64,000 bases of DNA from Panax quinquefolius (GCA_020205615.1 CM035165.1:85126005-85190004); one strand, 5' to 3'. Positions 1-11,535 are shown, counted from the stretch's first letter. The notes: generated from the letters alone by a model not told the origin. A program made the numbers and translations.

Positions 1-1365
1 GGTCATTTCCTCAACATCGTGGTTTCTCCACAAAACTTTGACTTGAGGTATAACTTTAGAGCGTAGAATATGATCCTTCTTATCCAAGATTTTAACAGAT
101 AACTCTTCATACGTTAAATCTTCCTCTATCTCGTCTAGTTCTAATTCAATAATGTGGTTCGGGTCTTTCACATATTTACGTAACATAGATATGTGAAAAA
201 CGTTATGAACACGAGACATACTTACAGTAGAAGTAGTCTATATAGCCACAGTTCCTACTCGATCGAGGATTAAAATGGGCCAATGAATCGAGGGTTGAGC
301 TTTCCTCTTTTTCCAAATCTCGTAACTCCCTTCCATGGAGCAATACGTAACAACACATGATCTCCAATATCGAATTCCATATCCTTTTGATGAAGATCGG
401 CATAACTCTTTTGTCGATCTTATGAGGTTTTTATACGTTGTCGGATCATTTGAATCTTTTTCGTAGTCATATATACCAACTCCGGTCCCAACAACGTTGC
501 TTCACCCACCTCATCCCAGCATACTGGAGAATGACACTTTCTTCCATACAACGCCTCAAATGGAGCCATGCCAATACTTGCTTGATAACTGTTGTTGTAG
601 GAAAACTCCACCAACGATAAGAACTTGTCCCAACTTCCTTTGAAGTCAAGGACACAGAGTCTTAATAAATCTTCAAGAGTTTGAATAGTCCTCTCCGATC
701 GCCCGTCCGCTTCGAGGATGATATGCCGAAGCTAAATCGTAAATCTGCGCTCCATAGCTTTTTGTAAACTAACCCAAAATCTTGAAGTGAATCTTGGGTC
801 TCGATCGTAAACTATGGATACCGCATACCATGCAATCTTACAATCTCATTTATGTACATACGAGCAAGACATTCAAGTGTATAAGTTTTCAGATAGGTAG
901 GAAATGAGCAGCAGACTTGGTCAATCTATCAACAATGACCCAAATTGCATCTACGCCTTGAGAAACCTTGGGAAGACCAAGAATCTAAATCCATGGTAAT
1001 GTGCTCCCACTTCCATTCTAGAATTTCAAGTGGTTGCAATGGACCTTTTGGTACTTGATGCTCCGCCTTGACTCGCTGACAAGTTAAACACCTTGAGATA
1101 AACTCCGCTATCTCTCTCTTCATATTGCTTCCACCAAAATGTATGTCAAGATCACGATACATTTTGGTACCCTGTGATGGATTGCAAACGGTGTGTTGTG
1201 CGCTCCATCATGATTTTATACTTTAAATCGTGGTTGTTAGAACACAAAGTCCGGAGTCGACTCAAGTATTCCTTCTTCATCGATTCTTGCTTCCTAAGAT
1301 AGCACCTTCTTGCACTTTCTTCCATATACGCATCAGCCTCTGTGTCAGTCAGTAGCTTGAGCAAA
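1..1365 (-). pseudogene. pol: A1 integrase with chromodomain-like C-terminus (broken, 3' end outside window)
   Basis: Integrase would insert the cDNA copy into chromosomal DNA; the C-terminal tail in this clade is thought to guide it to chromatin. On the minus strand one can read the zinc-binding part with CLTC near 1070-1090, the first catalytic Asp in ITMD near 1000, a core piece at 420-614 containing [20 protein letters not shown], and the tail VLWRN..VEEMTW in about 1-60, matching the intact frame at 45608-46054. Frame changes occur about every 200-300 bases (for example just after ITMDL), so no integrase can be made. The C-terminal codons are cut by the window edge. Confidence 0.85.
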
Positions 1366-1399
1366 TTTTAACTTTATCGATTAAAGTTCATTTCTACTC

Positions 1400-2700
1400 A
1401 GATATTCGCCCATCATCACATGGGTCCCTCGGAGTCTTTAACTCTATCTCCATCCTTTGTAAGTCATATAAAATGGGCCTTTTACGTTGACAATAATGCA
1501 CTGCATTCAAGATATGATCTTCTACTCAACGCATCACTACTACGCTCGCTTTTCCAGATGGTATTGAATGGTATGATCATAATCTTTCAACAACTCAAGC
1601 CATCGTCGCGTCGCATGTCGAGTTCCTTTTGAGTGAAGAAATATTTGAGGCTTTTACGATCCAGATAGATCTCCACCTTTCTCCATATATGTAATGCCTC
1701 CAAATCTTAAGCAAGTTAAAACGATCGCCGCCAACTCTAGATCATGAGTAGGATAATTCTCTCATATATTCTTTGAGTTGTCGTGAGGCATAGGCTATGA
1801 CTTTCCCATGTTGCATGAGAACACATCCTAACCCCTTTGCTCAAGCATCATCATAGATGACAAATCCCTCCGAGCCGATGGTATTGTCGTAACAAAAAAA
1901 TAAATGAGTCTCCTCTCGAAGTTCTTGAAAACTCTTCTCACATTCCTCGCTTCCAACCAAATTTTGTATCTTTTCGAGTCACCGAGTTAATGGAGTAGCG
2001 ATTCGAGAAAACCCTTCTACTTAATCTCCGATAATAACCAACTAAGCCGAGAAAGCTACGATTTGGCCATCGATTTAGGTTGCTCCCAACTTTGAATTGC
2101 TTCAATCTTTGTTTGGTCAACAGATATCCCATGATTTGATATCACGCGCCCAAGGAATGCAACTTTCTCAAGCCGTAACTCACATTTCTTCAACTCGCAT
2201 ATAGCTTGTTTTCACGAAGCTTTTGGAGTATCACCTCAAGTGTTGCTTTCATGGTCTTCACCAAGTTTTGGAGTATATGAGGATGTCATCAATAAAGACG
2301 ACCACAAAGTGATCCAAATATTCCTTGAATACTCGGTTCATCATATCCATGAAGGCAAAGTAGGAGCATTAGTCAATCCAAAAGATATGACTAAGAATTC
2401 ATAATGCCCGCATCGAAGTTCGAAAATAGTCTTTTGAATGTCATCGCTTTTAATCTTCAACCGATGATATCCTAATGAAGATCAATCTTTGAAAAGAATT
2501 TGGCGCCTTGTAAATCGGGTCAAACAGTCATCAATGCGAGGCAACGGGTACCTATTTTTGATGGTGACATGATTCAACTCCCGATAATCAATACAAAGTC
2601 GATACTTCCATCTTTCTTCTTCACTTAATAGTAACAGAGCACCCCAAGGAGACGATTTAGGACGAATGAAACCGATGTCTAACAATTCCTCGCAATTGGG
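1400..2700 (-). pseudogene. pol: A1 reverse transcriptase and RNase H (broken)
   Basis: RT and RNase H copy element RNA into DNA inside the virus-like particle. Minus-strand pieces match the A3 frame: an RT N-terminal block at 2482-2685 with [20 protein letters not shown], the catalytic FIDD (this family has F in place of Y) near 2280-2312, the tether region near 1940-2130 with FLGLVGYYRRL, and RNase H with the [18 protein letters not shown] end near 1500-1580. Several one-base frame changes and missing codons separate them. The domain identity is clear, but the gene is dead. Confidence 0.85.
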
Positions 2701-3036
2701 TCTTTAACTCTCAAGTTCAATAGAGCCATTCGATATGGGGCTTTGGAAATGGGTTTTTGTATCGGTTCAAGGTCGATATAAAAATTCAATTTCACGCCCG
2801 GGGGTAGCCAGAAGTTCTTCAGTGGAATACGTCAGAAATTTATTAACAATAGAAATATCTTTCAAATCGACGTATTTTTGTTTAAATTGTGATATGAGCT
2901 AAGAAAGCTTGACATCCATTTTTCAATAAACGAATAGCTTTATGGCTTTAGAGATGACCGTGATTGATTTTAATGGTTTGGTCGCTTGAATTCAAGATAA
3001 TAGGTTGATTAGGAATATGAAAGCTAACAACCTTAT

Positions 3037-4562
3037 TTAAAAACAATCAATTTTAGCATGATGAGTAGTTAACCAATCAATCCCTAGAATCACATCAAAT
3101 ACAAGTATTTTTAAAGAAATAAGATCGACTGGTAACGTGTGGTTACCGATTTGAATCAAACAAGACTTATAAACAATGGATGTAATGAAGGTTTCTCCCA
3201 ATGGAGTTTCAACCGATAAGTCAAAGTCTAATTTCTCCGAAGTCAAATTTAAATGTTGAGCGCAAGTAGGAGAAATAAAAGAATGGGTAGAACTTGTATC
3301 AAATATGGTATAGACTTCGCTAGAGTTTATGATAAGCTTACCCGTGATGACCTCGTTTCGTTCCTTGCTTTTTTTTGGGAGGTTACGACAAACGCCTTCC
3401 TCGAAACTACCGGCTTTGACTTTTTCGGGGACTACCTTTGGTGCCTCCATCCTACCGGACTTGTCTTTGGTGCACGACAAAATCGGGCTAGTGACCTTTC
3501 TTCCACAATTATAACACGCTTTTGATCGCATCATCGCGCAGCTTTGACCGATATGTCCCTCCCTCCGCATTTGAAGCATATGATAGGTGGTCGTTCTCCT
3601 TCCTTAACAACGGGTGTTGGTGTCGACGCCTTTCCATCATTGTTGAATCTCCTTTTCTTGAAATGTCCATTTTACCGCTTCGCCATGATTACCACCAAGT
3701 GGTTACCATTTTCGCATGTTGATTCCTCCACGCTTGTTGTTGTCACCGCTTCGATGATCGCTACCATCGGTATTATCATTTTGCTTACCGCCGCTTTGGT
3801 TGAGTTGACTCGTTATCGCGCTCCAATAATCGAGCCCTATTAACAACATCTCGAATACAAACACAGTTTGTGAGAAATTAAATATCGACGTATCTCTCTG
3901 TTTCAAACCTCTTAGAAACATCCGCGTCATTCTCTCCTCATTATCAACCAAGTGAGACGCAAACCGACAAACTCGCAAACTTAGCTTCAGATCGCGTGAC
4001 ACTGGCCATATTGTTTTCGCTTCCAACTTGATGAACTCTACCTCTTTCATGTGACGAATACTTTTGGGAAAGTACTTGTCGTTGAATAGTTCTTGAACTT
4101 CTCCCAAGACATCTTCAGCAGGCGGTAGTTGAGTACGCTTTTACCGATTCCCACCAATAATCGCTCTCTCCTCGCAACATAAAGGTGGCAATGGAACTTT
4201 TGCTCCTCTGAGCATCCCAAAACATCAAATATCTTGGTGATCGCTTTATCCACGCTTCCGCTTTAAGTGGTTTTGGCTCTCCAATAAACTCCGGTGGTCC
4301 CAGCTCCTCGAACTGCTTAGCAATGACCGTCCGAGAGTTTCAAAGTGTTTCCACCTACATTTTGGACAGAGCCGCTCTCGCACCGATGTTGCATGAATTG
4401 CATAAAGCCTCCGAACATTCCATCGCTCATCATTTGGTCGTTGTTGTTGTTTGCATGAGGATTGTCGCCTTCCCGATGCACATTATCCTCGATTATCGAT
4501 CCGTGGAGACTCAACGGCCTCTCTCGTGCTCCATTGCTATTCTCAACATTCTCGGATGTCAT
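3037..4562 (-). pseudogene. gag: A1 gag and aspartic protease (broken)
   Basis: Gag builds the particle and the protease cuts the polyprotein. The start is the ATG ending at 4562 (MTSENVENSNG), which matches the gag start of A4 at 49832 and A2 at 15226. Reading is broken near 4320, where a stop follows LSDGHC, and again before 3579. The longest open piece, 3037-3579, holds remnants of two CCHC knuckles (REGHIGQSC is seen; CYNCGRKVTSP has lost its GH..C half) and then the protease motif, here FDTSSTHSFIS. The catalytic DTG has become DTS. The protease continues with [19 protein letters not shown], which is typical of the family. Confidence 0.85.
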
Positions 4563-4731
4563 TTTCAAATACCGCCACAAAACAAGGGTTAATTGACATG
4601 TCACATATTATCCCTATACTCGATCGACCAAATAAATACCAAATAAACTTAGGTAGGTCATACTAGCTAGAAAGAATTCCCCGCCTCTCCCTCCTAGTTC
4701 TTGTCTCACATCTCACCAGGATCATATCCCT

Positions 4732-4745
4732 AAGCTTTGATACCA
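4732..4745 (-). other. A1 primer-binding site
   Basis: On the minus strand this reads TGGTATCAAAGCTT, close to the TGGTATCAGAGC complement of plant initiator-Met tRNA. It lies two bases from the LTR end, where the family sites at 49647 and 15401-15413 also lie. It fixes the direction of the element. Confidence 0.85.
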
Positions 4746-5029
4746 ACCGTGACGCCCCCAAAATAGGTATACATCACCCATCTTGAGTCGCCAAATACAT
4801 GGTACAAAATTCAAATACAACTTAATTATACAACAAATGTGTAAAATACGACAAAACATAATCTAAGAGTTTTAATAAGAATATTGTCATCTAGACAATA
4901 TCCACACTCAATGGAGTCCTCATTACATTTATTGTCACACTATTTAATGTAATAGTGAGGACTACTAATGCTATCATCCGACCGCCACTCCGCTCCCGAC
5001 TCGACTAGTCCCTGCCACGCTTTCATTTC

Positions 5030-6323
5030 CTCAAGAGAACAAAATGAAAGAAAGGGTGAGCTCAACTAGCCCAAGAAGAAATATTATGACTAAGATAATG
5101 CGTAATAAATTATCATTAGCCTTCAACAAATGTTAAACCGATAAAATATAATAAACATCAAGTTTAATCGCTAAATGAACAAGCAATCCATTAAGAGTCA
5201 AGTAGAGAATAAAATCTACTATCTTCTATGATTTAAAAGGTTTTTCATCACTTTTATCGCCGAGACTCAACTTAATAAATAAAACCACATCATCCCCTCG
5301 CACTAAGGCCAAGGATATTCATTAGTATCACGACCACAAATTATCCATGCACTACGGGCCAAGGATATTCGTATTCATCAATGGTCATGATCATGCCAAC
5401 AAATCTATCCATCAATGCACTACTACCAATGAGGACTTTTACCACATCATTTGTAACATTACGGCCATGATTATACCGAATAATCCTCGGTCATAATCAT
5501 ACCAAGTCCATCTATGCACTACATGTGCCACATGATGACTTTCAACATATTATAAACACGAGGATGATGACAATGATATAAGAATTCAATAAAACAAGTT
5601 CAAGGATAAATTTGTAAAGATTTATAATTTAATTTATCCGTAAATCAATAACGCCCAAATTGTCAACATGATATCGCTTTTGTGGAGTAAAATTCAAGAA
5701 TGCTCGTAAGAATATTTCCATGAAAAGATATCGGATGAAGCGCAAATATCAAGGATATTCCACTAATTTCATGGAGTATAGAAGCCAAAACTTTAATCAA
5801 CTCGAGTATAATAGAATATATGAAACCGCAAATGGGATTTTTTTTGCCGCCATGCGGTAATCCACGTAGACAAATTATTCCAATGTAATAATAAAGAATG
5901 GAATAATGTAAGAATTCACCAGATGCGTAATCCGCGCATGCATAAGTTATTCCAAATGTAATAATAAAGAATGGAACTGTGTCATGCGTAATCCGCATGC
6001 ATATAGGATGTTCCAAATGTAATAATAAAGAATGGAACCAGTCACGCGCAGAATCGCATGCATGTGATGTTCCAAATGTAATAATAAAGAATGGAATAAC
6101 AATGTGAATTCACATGATGCATGCAAATTCACAGCATGCGCATGCATAAAGTTATTCCAATGTAATAATAAAGAATGGAATAATAGAAGAATTTCACCAT
6201 GTATGCGTAGATTGACATGATAAAAGTTATTCCAACATAATAATAAAGAATGGAATAACAACCTTTAAAGTATTGAAAGAAAATAACTCTCTTCATGAAT
6301 ACGAAAGAAATAATACCCCTTAC
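5030..6323 (-). other. putative leader intron of A1 LTR
   Basis: On the minus strand CTAAG|GTAAGGGG at 6323 is a good plant donor about 130 bases past the TATA box. TTGAGCTCACCC (branch-point-like CTCAC) followed by a T-rich run and TTGAG at 5030 can serve as an acceptor. The acceptor is weaker than in the beta LTRs. This is inferred from sequence only. Confidence 0.4.
5875..6259. repeat. six tandem hairpin units in A1 LTR
   Basis: A core of about 30 bases starting TTATTCCA or GTTCCA and ending TGGAATAA or TGGAAC recurs at about 5875, 5947, 6010, 6069, 6152 and 6227. Spacing is 59-83 bases. The core ends are reverse complements, so each unit can fold. Spacers hold variants of ATGCGTAATCCGCATGCAT. 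The array sits downstream of the TATA box, in the transcribed leader. Confidence 0.85.
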
Positions 6324-6452
6324 CTTAGAAAAACCGGATATCGGAATAGTGAGGTGAGGTAGCAGTACTTCTTCTTCTTTCTCTCTTTTTCTCTATAATA
6401 ATAACTCTAAAGCTTTTGTGAATTGGTGAGAAATGAAGGAAGAATGAGCTTC

Positions 6453-6460
6453 TATTTATA
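6453..6460 (-). promoter_or_regulatory. TATA box of A1 LTR
   Basis: TATAAATA on the minus strand, followed by GAAGCTCATTCTTC as in the LTR at 53255. Transcription would start about 25-35 bases further on. Confidence 0.6.
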
Positions 6461-7017
6461 GGAAAATATAGTTTCGATAATTGCACGCTTTGGGGCTCAA
6501 ATATTACAAAGATAATACCTTCCTCTTTTTCTTCATTTTTAATTTAGTCCCGCAAGTATTATCAAACTTGCACCACCTCCCTAATAGTAAATAATGTGAA
6601 TTAATAGTTCATTCATGTGACTCAATAGTATAATCATGTGAAAAAACTAATTACAAGATAAGTACCTTCAACTATACCTCTATTTTTAATTTAGTCATGC
6701 AAGTATTATCAATCTTGCACCACCTCCCCTAATAGTACATGAATGTGAATCAATAGTACACACATGCGAACAAATAGTTATAAACATGTGAAATAATAGC
6801 AATTAATTGCTCATTTATCCGATTAATTACACGATTGGTCAATATAACCCCCAGACATCAATTATTATCGAAATAAATGTCGATTTCCACTAACACTAAT
6901 AATCCCAACACAATGGAACTATCAATTTCATCTTTAATCAACACAACTTATTCATCATTAATATTATAACTCACAATATTTAACAACCGTGTCGTTCCTG
7001 TGAAAGAGGGGCTTTCC

Positions 7018-7037
7018 GATAAGGATTTCTCCTTATC
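7018..7037 (-). promoter_or_regulatory. conserved U3 stem-loop, A1 LTR
   Basis: On the element strand GATAAGGA-GAAA-TCCTTATC, an 8-bp stem closed by GAAA. The same block occurs upstream of the TATA box in all six family-A LTRs. Confidence 0.65.
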
Positions 7038-8262
7038 GCGCAATTAGGTGACCAAACTCTCCTCGATGTAACTTCTAGACATTGTCAATATTGCAAATAA
7101 TAATATGAATAACTTTGTTGTCTCAATTATTGATTTAATAATAATAAATATTATGCGATGATATCGTGACAATAATTGAATCAATAATACGAGAGATATG
7201 ATGCAAGAATTATCAGAAAGCAATAATCGAGTATAATCGAGTGACTTTTCACGTAAGCATCAATAATCAATACCGCAGTGCTACTACGCAACCACGCCAG
7301 ACATCGCATTTTTACTACCGGGTAGTTCAACAGCTTTTAAAGGTAACACTTTTCGCCGTTATTTTTATAAAAGATAATTTTGTCATTTTTTAACTACGAC
7401 AATACTTCCGTTGTGGGGTCCACTAATGATTGTGTCGTCGCATTTAATATTCCCCGTTAAAAATAATATAACCCCCAATTAAAAATCTAATATTATATAT
7501 AACACAAATTGCTTACTTTTGCAAAAAATTTGTAAATATTACCCACAACTATAACATTATATCAAATCCACACCATAATATTCAAAAATATATTTTTCGA
7601 GAAAATTATTCTTTATTCATAAAACGATATTCGTGTGTTGAAAAGGTGGGGTCTAATGAATAAAATCAATTTCCTCTATTTATTATTGTGAATAATAAGG
7701 TGTTAATTTGATATAATGCTTTTGGTTATGGGTGAAATGTGCAAAATTTTCAAAATAAGCAAGTGGTTATAAAATATTCATTGTTGTTTGGGAATATTCT
7801 TTTCGTTAGGGAATATTCGTAAATGGGCAAGGTAGCCCATTTCAGGGCCCCATAATGTAATAACTGTTGGATGAAGATAATGACAAAATTGAGTTTTTAT
7901 AAATAACGACGTAGTTGTTACCGTTAACACTGTAGGAATATCCGGTGGTTAAAATACAGTAATACACGTGGTTGTACAGTAGCACACGGTATTGCACAGT
8001 ATCGTTGAATTATTGATCCTTACATAAGAAGGCACTACTCAATAATTGTTACAGTAGTTACTGTTCAATATTTTATTTTATTGATTCAATAATTGCTGCA
8101 TTGATATTTTATATTATTGTTGTTTTAATAATTGTTATTGCACTGTATTTCCCATTATCAGATCAATAATTCATATTATTTGAATAATATTATTAGATAA
8201 CATTATTGGCAATGTCTAGAAAGTTCTATCAAGGAGAGGTTTGGTCACCTAATTGCGCGCCA

Positions 8263-8280
8263 GTAAGGAAAAATTCTTAT
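8263..8280 (+). promoter_or_regulatory. U3 stem-loop in L1 (stem partly decayed)
   Basis: AGTAAGGAAAAATTCTTAT, the counterpart of ATAAGGA-GAAA-TCCTTAT at 52677 and 62213, with changes in the stem and the loop. Confidence 0.5.
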
Positions 8281-8841
8281 CGGAAAGCCCCCTTTCCGGA
8301 ACGGCCTCGGTCATTACAAATGTGATTCTGTAATATTATTTGTGAATAATTAATTATTGATTCATATGATAAGGAAATATTTATTTTACGTGGATATAAA
8401 TGTTGGATATATTTATTGTGGTTAAAAATGAAGGAGTTAATGTTGAGGTGTTTTATCAGTATTTTTGTCGGAATGGAGGTACTAAAAATCAAACCAGTGT
8501 TTTTGAGATATATTGTGTGAGTTATAATTTTTAATTCGACCGTTGGATCATTATGATTTTTGGATATGTTATACATATATAAGTTGAGTATATGTCCACA
8601 AATTTTGAACCGTTAAAAATGAACGTATGATTTGTTATGAATTTTAAGAGATGACTGGTTCAGAAATGGTTGAAGTTTCAAAATTTATCATTTTGGTGGA
8701 AAATTCTAGAATTGGTGGGCCCCACTTTTAGTTGGTGAGAAATGTGCTGGAATTTTTATTCAAATGTGGTGGGTGGGAATAGTAGCAGTAAAGTCATCAA
8801 AGTTGGCAGTCAAGTCTCGCTTTTGGCGCATAACATTTTTC

Positions 8842-8849
8842 TATAAATA
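8842..8849 (+). promoter_or_regulatory. TATA box of L1
   Basis: TATAAATA followed by GAGGCTAAGTTAGAATTG, the same start region as the LTR at 62756. Confidence 0.6.
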
Positions 8850-9766
8850 GAGGCTAAGTTAGAATTGAAAATCACACCAGAACAAGTTTTCTCTCTTCTC
8901 TCTATATTATCGAGCGTATTTTGTGAGTATTTTTATACATTGAGAGTTGCTATTCAAAGCACAAGTTTCATTCAAATTTCATATCCTATATTCCGATCGT
9001 AAGTACTTTATTTCTTTTTAGGTAGGGATTTTAAGGGTTATTATGTTTTTCAGTTTCGTAATTTTTCAGACATTCAAAAATTCTGGAAAAATTTAAAATG
9101 ATAATTTGATGAGTTTTTTAGATTGTGTCCAAAAATGGCAATTTTGGGATTTATAGATTAGGAGTTATGAATTTTATGGGAAAATACTATTTTAAAAGTA
9201 AACCCTTATAACTCCTTGTGGTTAACTCCTAAATTGGTGAAATTTTTATTGGGAGCACATGTATATAATGTAATATACTCAGAATTTTGAATTTTTGGAC
9301 AAAAGTACGCTTTATGATAAATGTCTAAATATTCAAATATTTTTGGTCATATGAAAAATAGTAAATGAATTTTAAAATTTCGAGAAAATATATGTTCAAT
9401 ATAGAACTATATTCTACTAAATTCCAGAAAAGAAAATTTGTTTGTACTGATTTGATATTTTTCATGAAAATGGACTAGTTATGAGTAAATGAATTAAATA
9501 TGTTATGTGAAGTAAGAAAATTAGAAAATAGGATTTTATGGCTTGAGAATCCTATATGAAGTATATGCAGATTTTTGATGAGGTTTTGATTATTGGTGAT
9601 GAAATCTTATGAGTTTGGCATTTTAGGATGATTAAATGCATTATTTAGTAAAGTGTAAACAATTAAAATAAATTATTTATAAGTTTAAGAAATGTTATTC
9701 TTTAAATATCATTACACCAAAATATTGGTATGGATTTTATTGTGGAATTTCTACCTTTTTCATGTC

Positions 9767-9840
9767 GGGGTTACTATTCATGAATTACTATTCATGAGTT
9801 ACTATTCATGAGTTACTATTCACGGGGTACTATTCATGAC
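9767..9840 (+). repeat. ACTATTCA minisatellite in L1
   Basis: Five units of TTACTATTCATGAG-type sequence. The same unit recurs in A2, 46066, 52094 and 61571 LTRs with different copy numbers. Confidence 0.85.
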
Positions 9841-9964
9841 AAAATTGGTTTCTTTTTCTGACCAAATTATCGTTGATTTATGAATCTTACTCTTGAAATT
9901 AAATGCAGTTGTTGATCATATTATTTTTATTATCATATATAACATTTTTATAATCCTGGTGATG

Positions 9965-10375
9965 AAATTTCTCTTTGACTTGAGTGTAAAGATGGGTAGA
10001 TTATTGGTATGATCGGGACTATGGGTTCTCTTTGGCCAATAGTGCAAAGTTGAATTGTTGACTGGTATGATCATGACCATTGAATTTATAATTGAATATC
10101 TTTAGCTTAAGTGCAAAGGTGAATTGATCAACATGGTTATAATTATTGTTTATATAAATTATGAATTGATTATATATTTCTTTGAGATATTAATATCTTT
10201 GGCCTGTAGTGCAAAGATGATCTATTGTTGAATATCTTTGGCATGTAGTGCAAAGATGATCTGTTGTTGAATATCTTTGGCCTCAGAGTGCAAAGATGAC
10301 TGTTGTGGAATATTTTGGCCCGTAGCAAAAAGATGAACTGTTGACGAATATCTTTGGCCCGTAGTGTAAAAGATG
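9965..10375 (+). repeat. leader hairpin array in L1
   Basis: ATCTTTGGCCTGTAGTGCAAAGAT recurs with a period near 46-50 bases: five good copies at 10188-10375 and about three worn copies before them. ATCTTTG and CAAAGAT are reverse complements around a GGCCnGTAGTG loop. Other LTRs carry fewer copies, and the alpha subtype shows compensating changes in the stem. Confidence 0.8.
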
Positions 10376-10869
10376 AATTTATTAGTATGATTATGAACAG
10401 GCGTGATTTGGTATAACCATTATCTTTGATGTTTCAGGTAAAGACATGTGATGAAAATTATCTTCGTCCTGGATGCGAAGAGAAATTTATAATCACAATT
10501 ACGATTATGAGTTATTCATATGATTGTGGACCAGAACTGTTGATTGACGTTACAGGGATAAAACATTGTTGGTAGAGTTTTAACATGTAGAAGATAATAG
10601 ACTTTATGGTCTATTTGACTCTTCTAATGGATTTCTCGTTCCGCTGCAACTATGGTTGAAAATTTTTATCATCTACCATATGTTCTAAATCTCTGATTTA
10701 TTACTGTTGAAGGCTATTGATAATTTGTTTATCTTTAGTCATGATATTCTTTATTGGGCTAATTGAGCTCACCCTTTTGCTTCACAATTCCTTTCAGGTA
10801 ATAAGAATGTAGCTGGGTCGAGCGGGGGTAACAAGGGAATAGAACGGTGGTCTCTACCTGTGGAGTTCT

Positions 10870-11390
10870 CCCTAAACAGTATAGAAAAGTGTGTTGTATT
10901 TTATACATCATTTAGTAGTTATATTTGGTGAATCAAATAGGGTGAGGCAAACCCAACGTTGGAAGGGTGTTTTGCCACTATCATACATGATGTCTAATGA
11001 CATGCGACTTTGTGTTATCATAAGACAGGGTTGTGCACATCCACTTGCTGAGTATATCTACGAGCACTACCTATATGATCTTGGAGTTTATTTGAAATAT
11101 AATTTTCAACTGGAGACAGTGGAGATAGTTATATGTCAAGAGAAGACTCACCATTGGAAAGAACATGATAGTAATCTTATCATTTTTCTTTGGGGTCTAT
11201 TGGGTCAACCAAGGATAATTCTGTAGACATATATATCTATAATAACCTAGACGCATGGCCTCCCATGTACGAAGGTTTCCTTGAGCACTTCCCAAAGATT
11301 CTAATTTCTAAAACAGTTTTTGACTATACTTTTATGTAAGGTGCCATTGTGACGTACTATCCAAGGTTGGGATGAGAGTCACAGTTGGTA
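10870..11390 (+). other. unexplained block inside L1 with a 111-codon ORF
   Basis: At this place the 61571 LTR has the AGTCCTCACTATTTTGTAAAATAG-type block; L1 instead carries about 500 bases seen nowhere else in the window except for its right end. It holds an open frame at 10891-11226, starting MLYFIHHLVVIFGE and ending GLLGQPRIIL. I do not recognise the protein and see no signal peptide or clear motif. The last 30 bases (11357-11386) match a filler at a deletion junction in A4 (51218-51247) at 27 of 30 positions. It could be captured host or organelle DNA or a worn transposon. A function is not supported. Confidence 0.5.
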
Positions 11391-11535
11391 TATATTTGTA
11401 TCAACACTCACATCATATGTGTTGTTGTATTTTGCACTACAATTGTTGTAATAAAGTTGTAGTTGTTTTCTGTACCATGTATTGGGCGACTCAGAATAGG
11501 AATAGGTGATGTATACCTATTTTGGGGTTGTCACA

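Larger units (their letters stand above)
1..7653 (-). mobile_element. A1: Ty3/gypsy (Tekay/Del-like) retrotransposon, left part outside window
   Basis: Read on the minus strand the order is 5' LTR (7653 down to 4748), PBS, gag, protease, RT, RNase H, integrase and a chromodomain-like tail that reaches base 1. The 3' LTR lies beyond the left edge. RT before integrase is the Ty3/gypsy order. The long LTR and the tail motif VLWRN..VEEMTWE fit the Tekay/Del chromovirus branch (family-level inference). The body is full of frameshifts and stops, so it is an inactive old copy. The outer end of the LTR at 7653 is scrambled where it meets L1. Confidence 0.9.
4748..7653 (-). repeat. A1 5' LTR (alpha subtype), outer end damaged
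   Basis: The inner end is GGGGGCGTCAC next to the PBS, as in the other family-A LTRs. A TATA box lies at 6453-6460. The outer end should read GTTGGGGTCTTACA on the plus strand; instead, after CATAAAA near 7623, about 20 unrelated bases precede GGTGGGGTCT, and then L1 begins. The LTR carries a six-unit hairpin array (5875-6259), the U3 stem-loop (7018-7037) and a possible leader intron. No gene lies in it. Confidence 0.85.
9022..10797 (+). other. putative leader intron of L1
   Basis: Donor TTTAG|GTAGGG at 9022. Branch-point-like GAGCTCACCC about 27 bases before the acceptor CCTTTCAG ending at 10797. An alternative donor, GTAAGTAC, lies about 20 bases upstream. The intron would remove the ATTCATG minisatellite and the hairpin array. 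Confidence 0.45.
7654..11535 (+). repeat. L1: plus-strand family-A LTR (beta subtype) without its own internal region
   Basis: It aligns along most of its length with the LTR at 61571-64000, starting about 18 bases into that LTR; the TGTAAGACCCC tip is missing. It ends in a proper GGGGTTGTCACA at 11535. TATA box 8842-8849, donor-like site 9022, hairpin array 9965-10375, GAGCTCACCC at 10764, acceptor-like CTTTCAG ending 10797. It is about 1 kb longer up to the GAGCTCACCC block than the 61571 copy, mainly through extra bases between about 9030 and 9690. It also holds an unrelated block at about 10870-11390. No PBS follows; the right flank is A2 integrase, so it probably inserted there. Confidence 0.8.

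Noticed and set aside
5947..6261. Open frame of 104 codons on the minus strand with repeated FHSLLL
   Set aside because: It is the translation of the six-unit hairpin array in the A1 LTR, not a gene.
8277..8576. Open frame of 99 codons on the minus strand in L1
   Set aside because: It lies against the direction of the LTR, is AT-driven (Ile/Asn/Lys-rich) and has no motif.
7654..11535. L1 as the missing 5' LTR of A3
   Set aside because: Orientation fits, but L1 is beta while A3's 3' LTR is alpha, and L1 ends exactly at its tip against A2 integrase with no PBS or gag, which fits insertion into A2 better.
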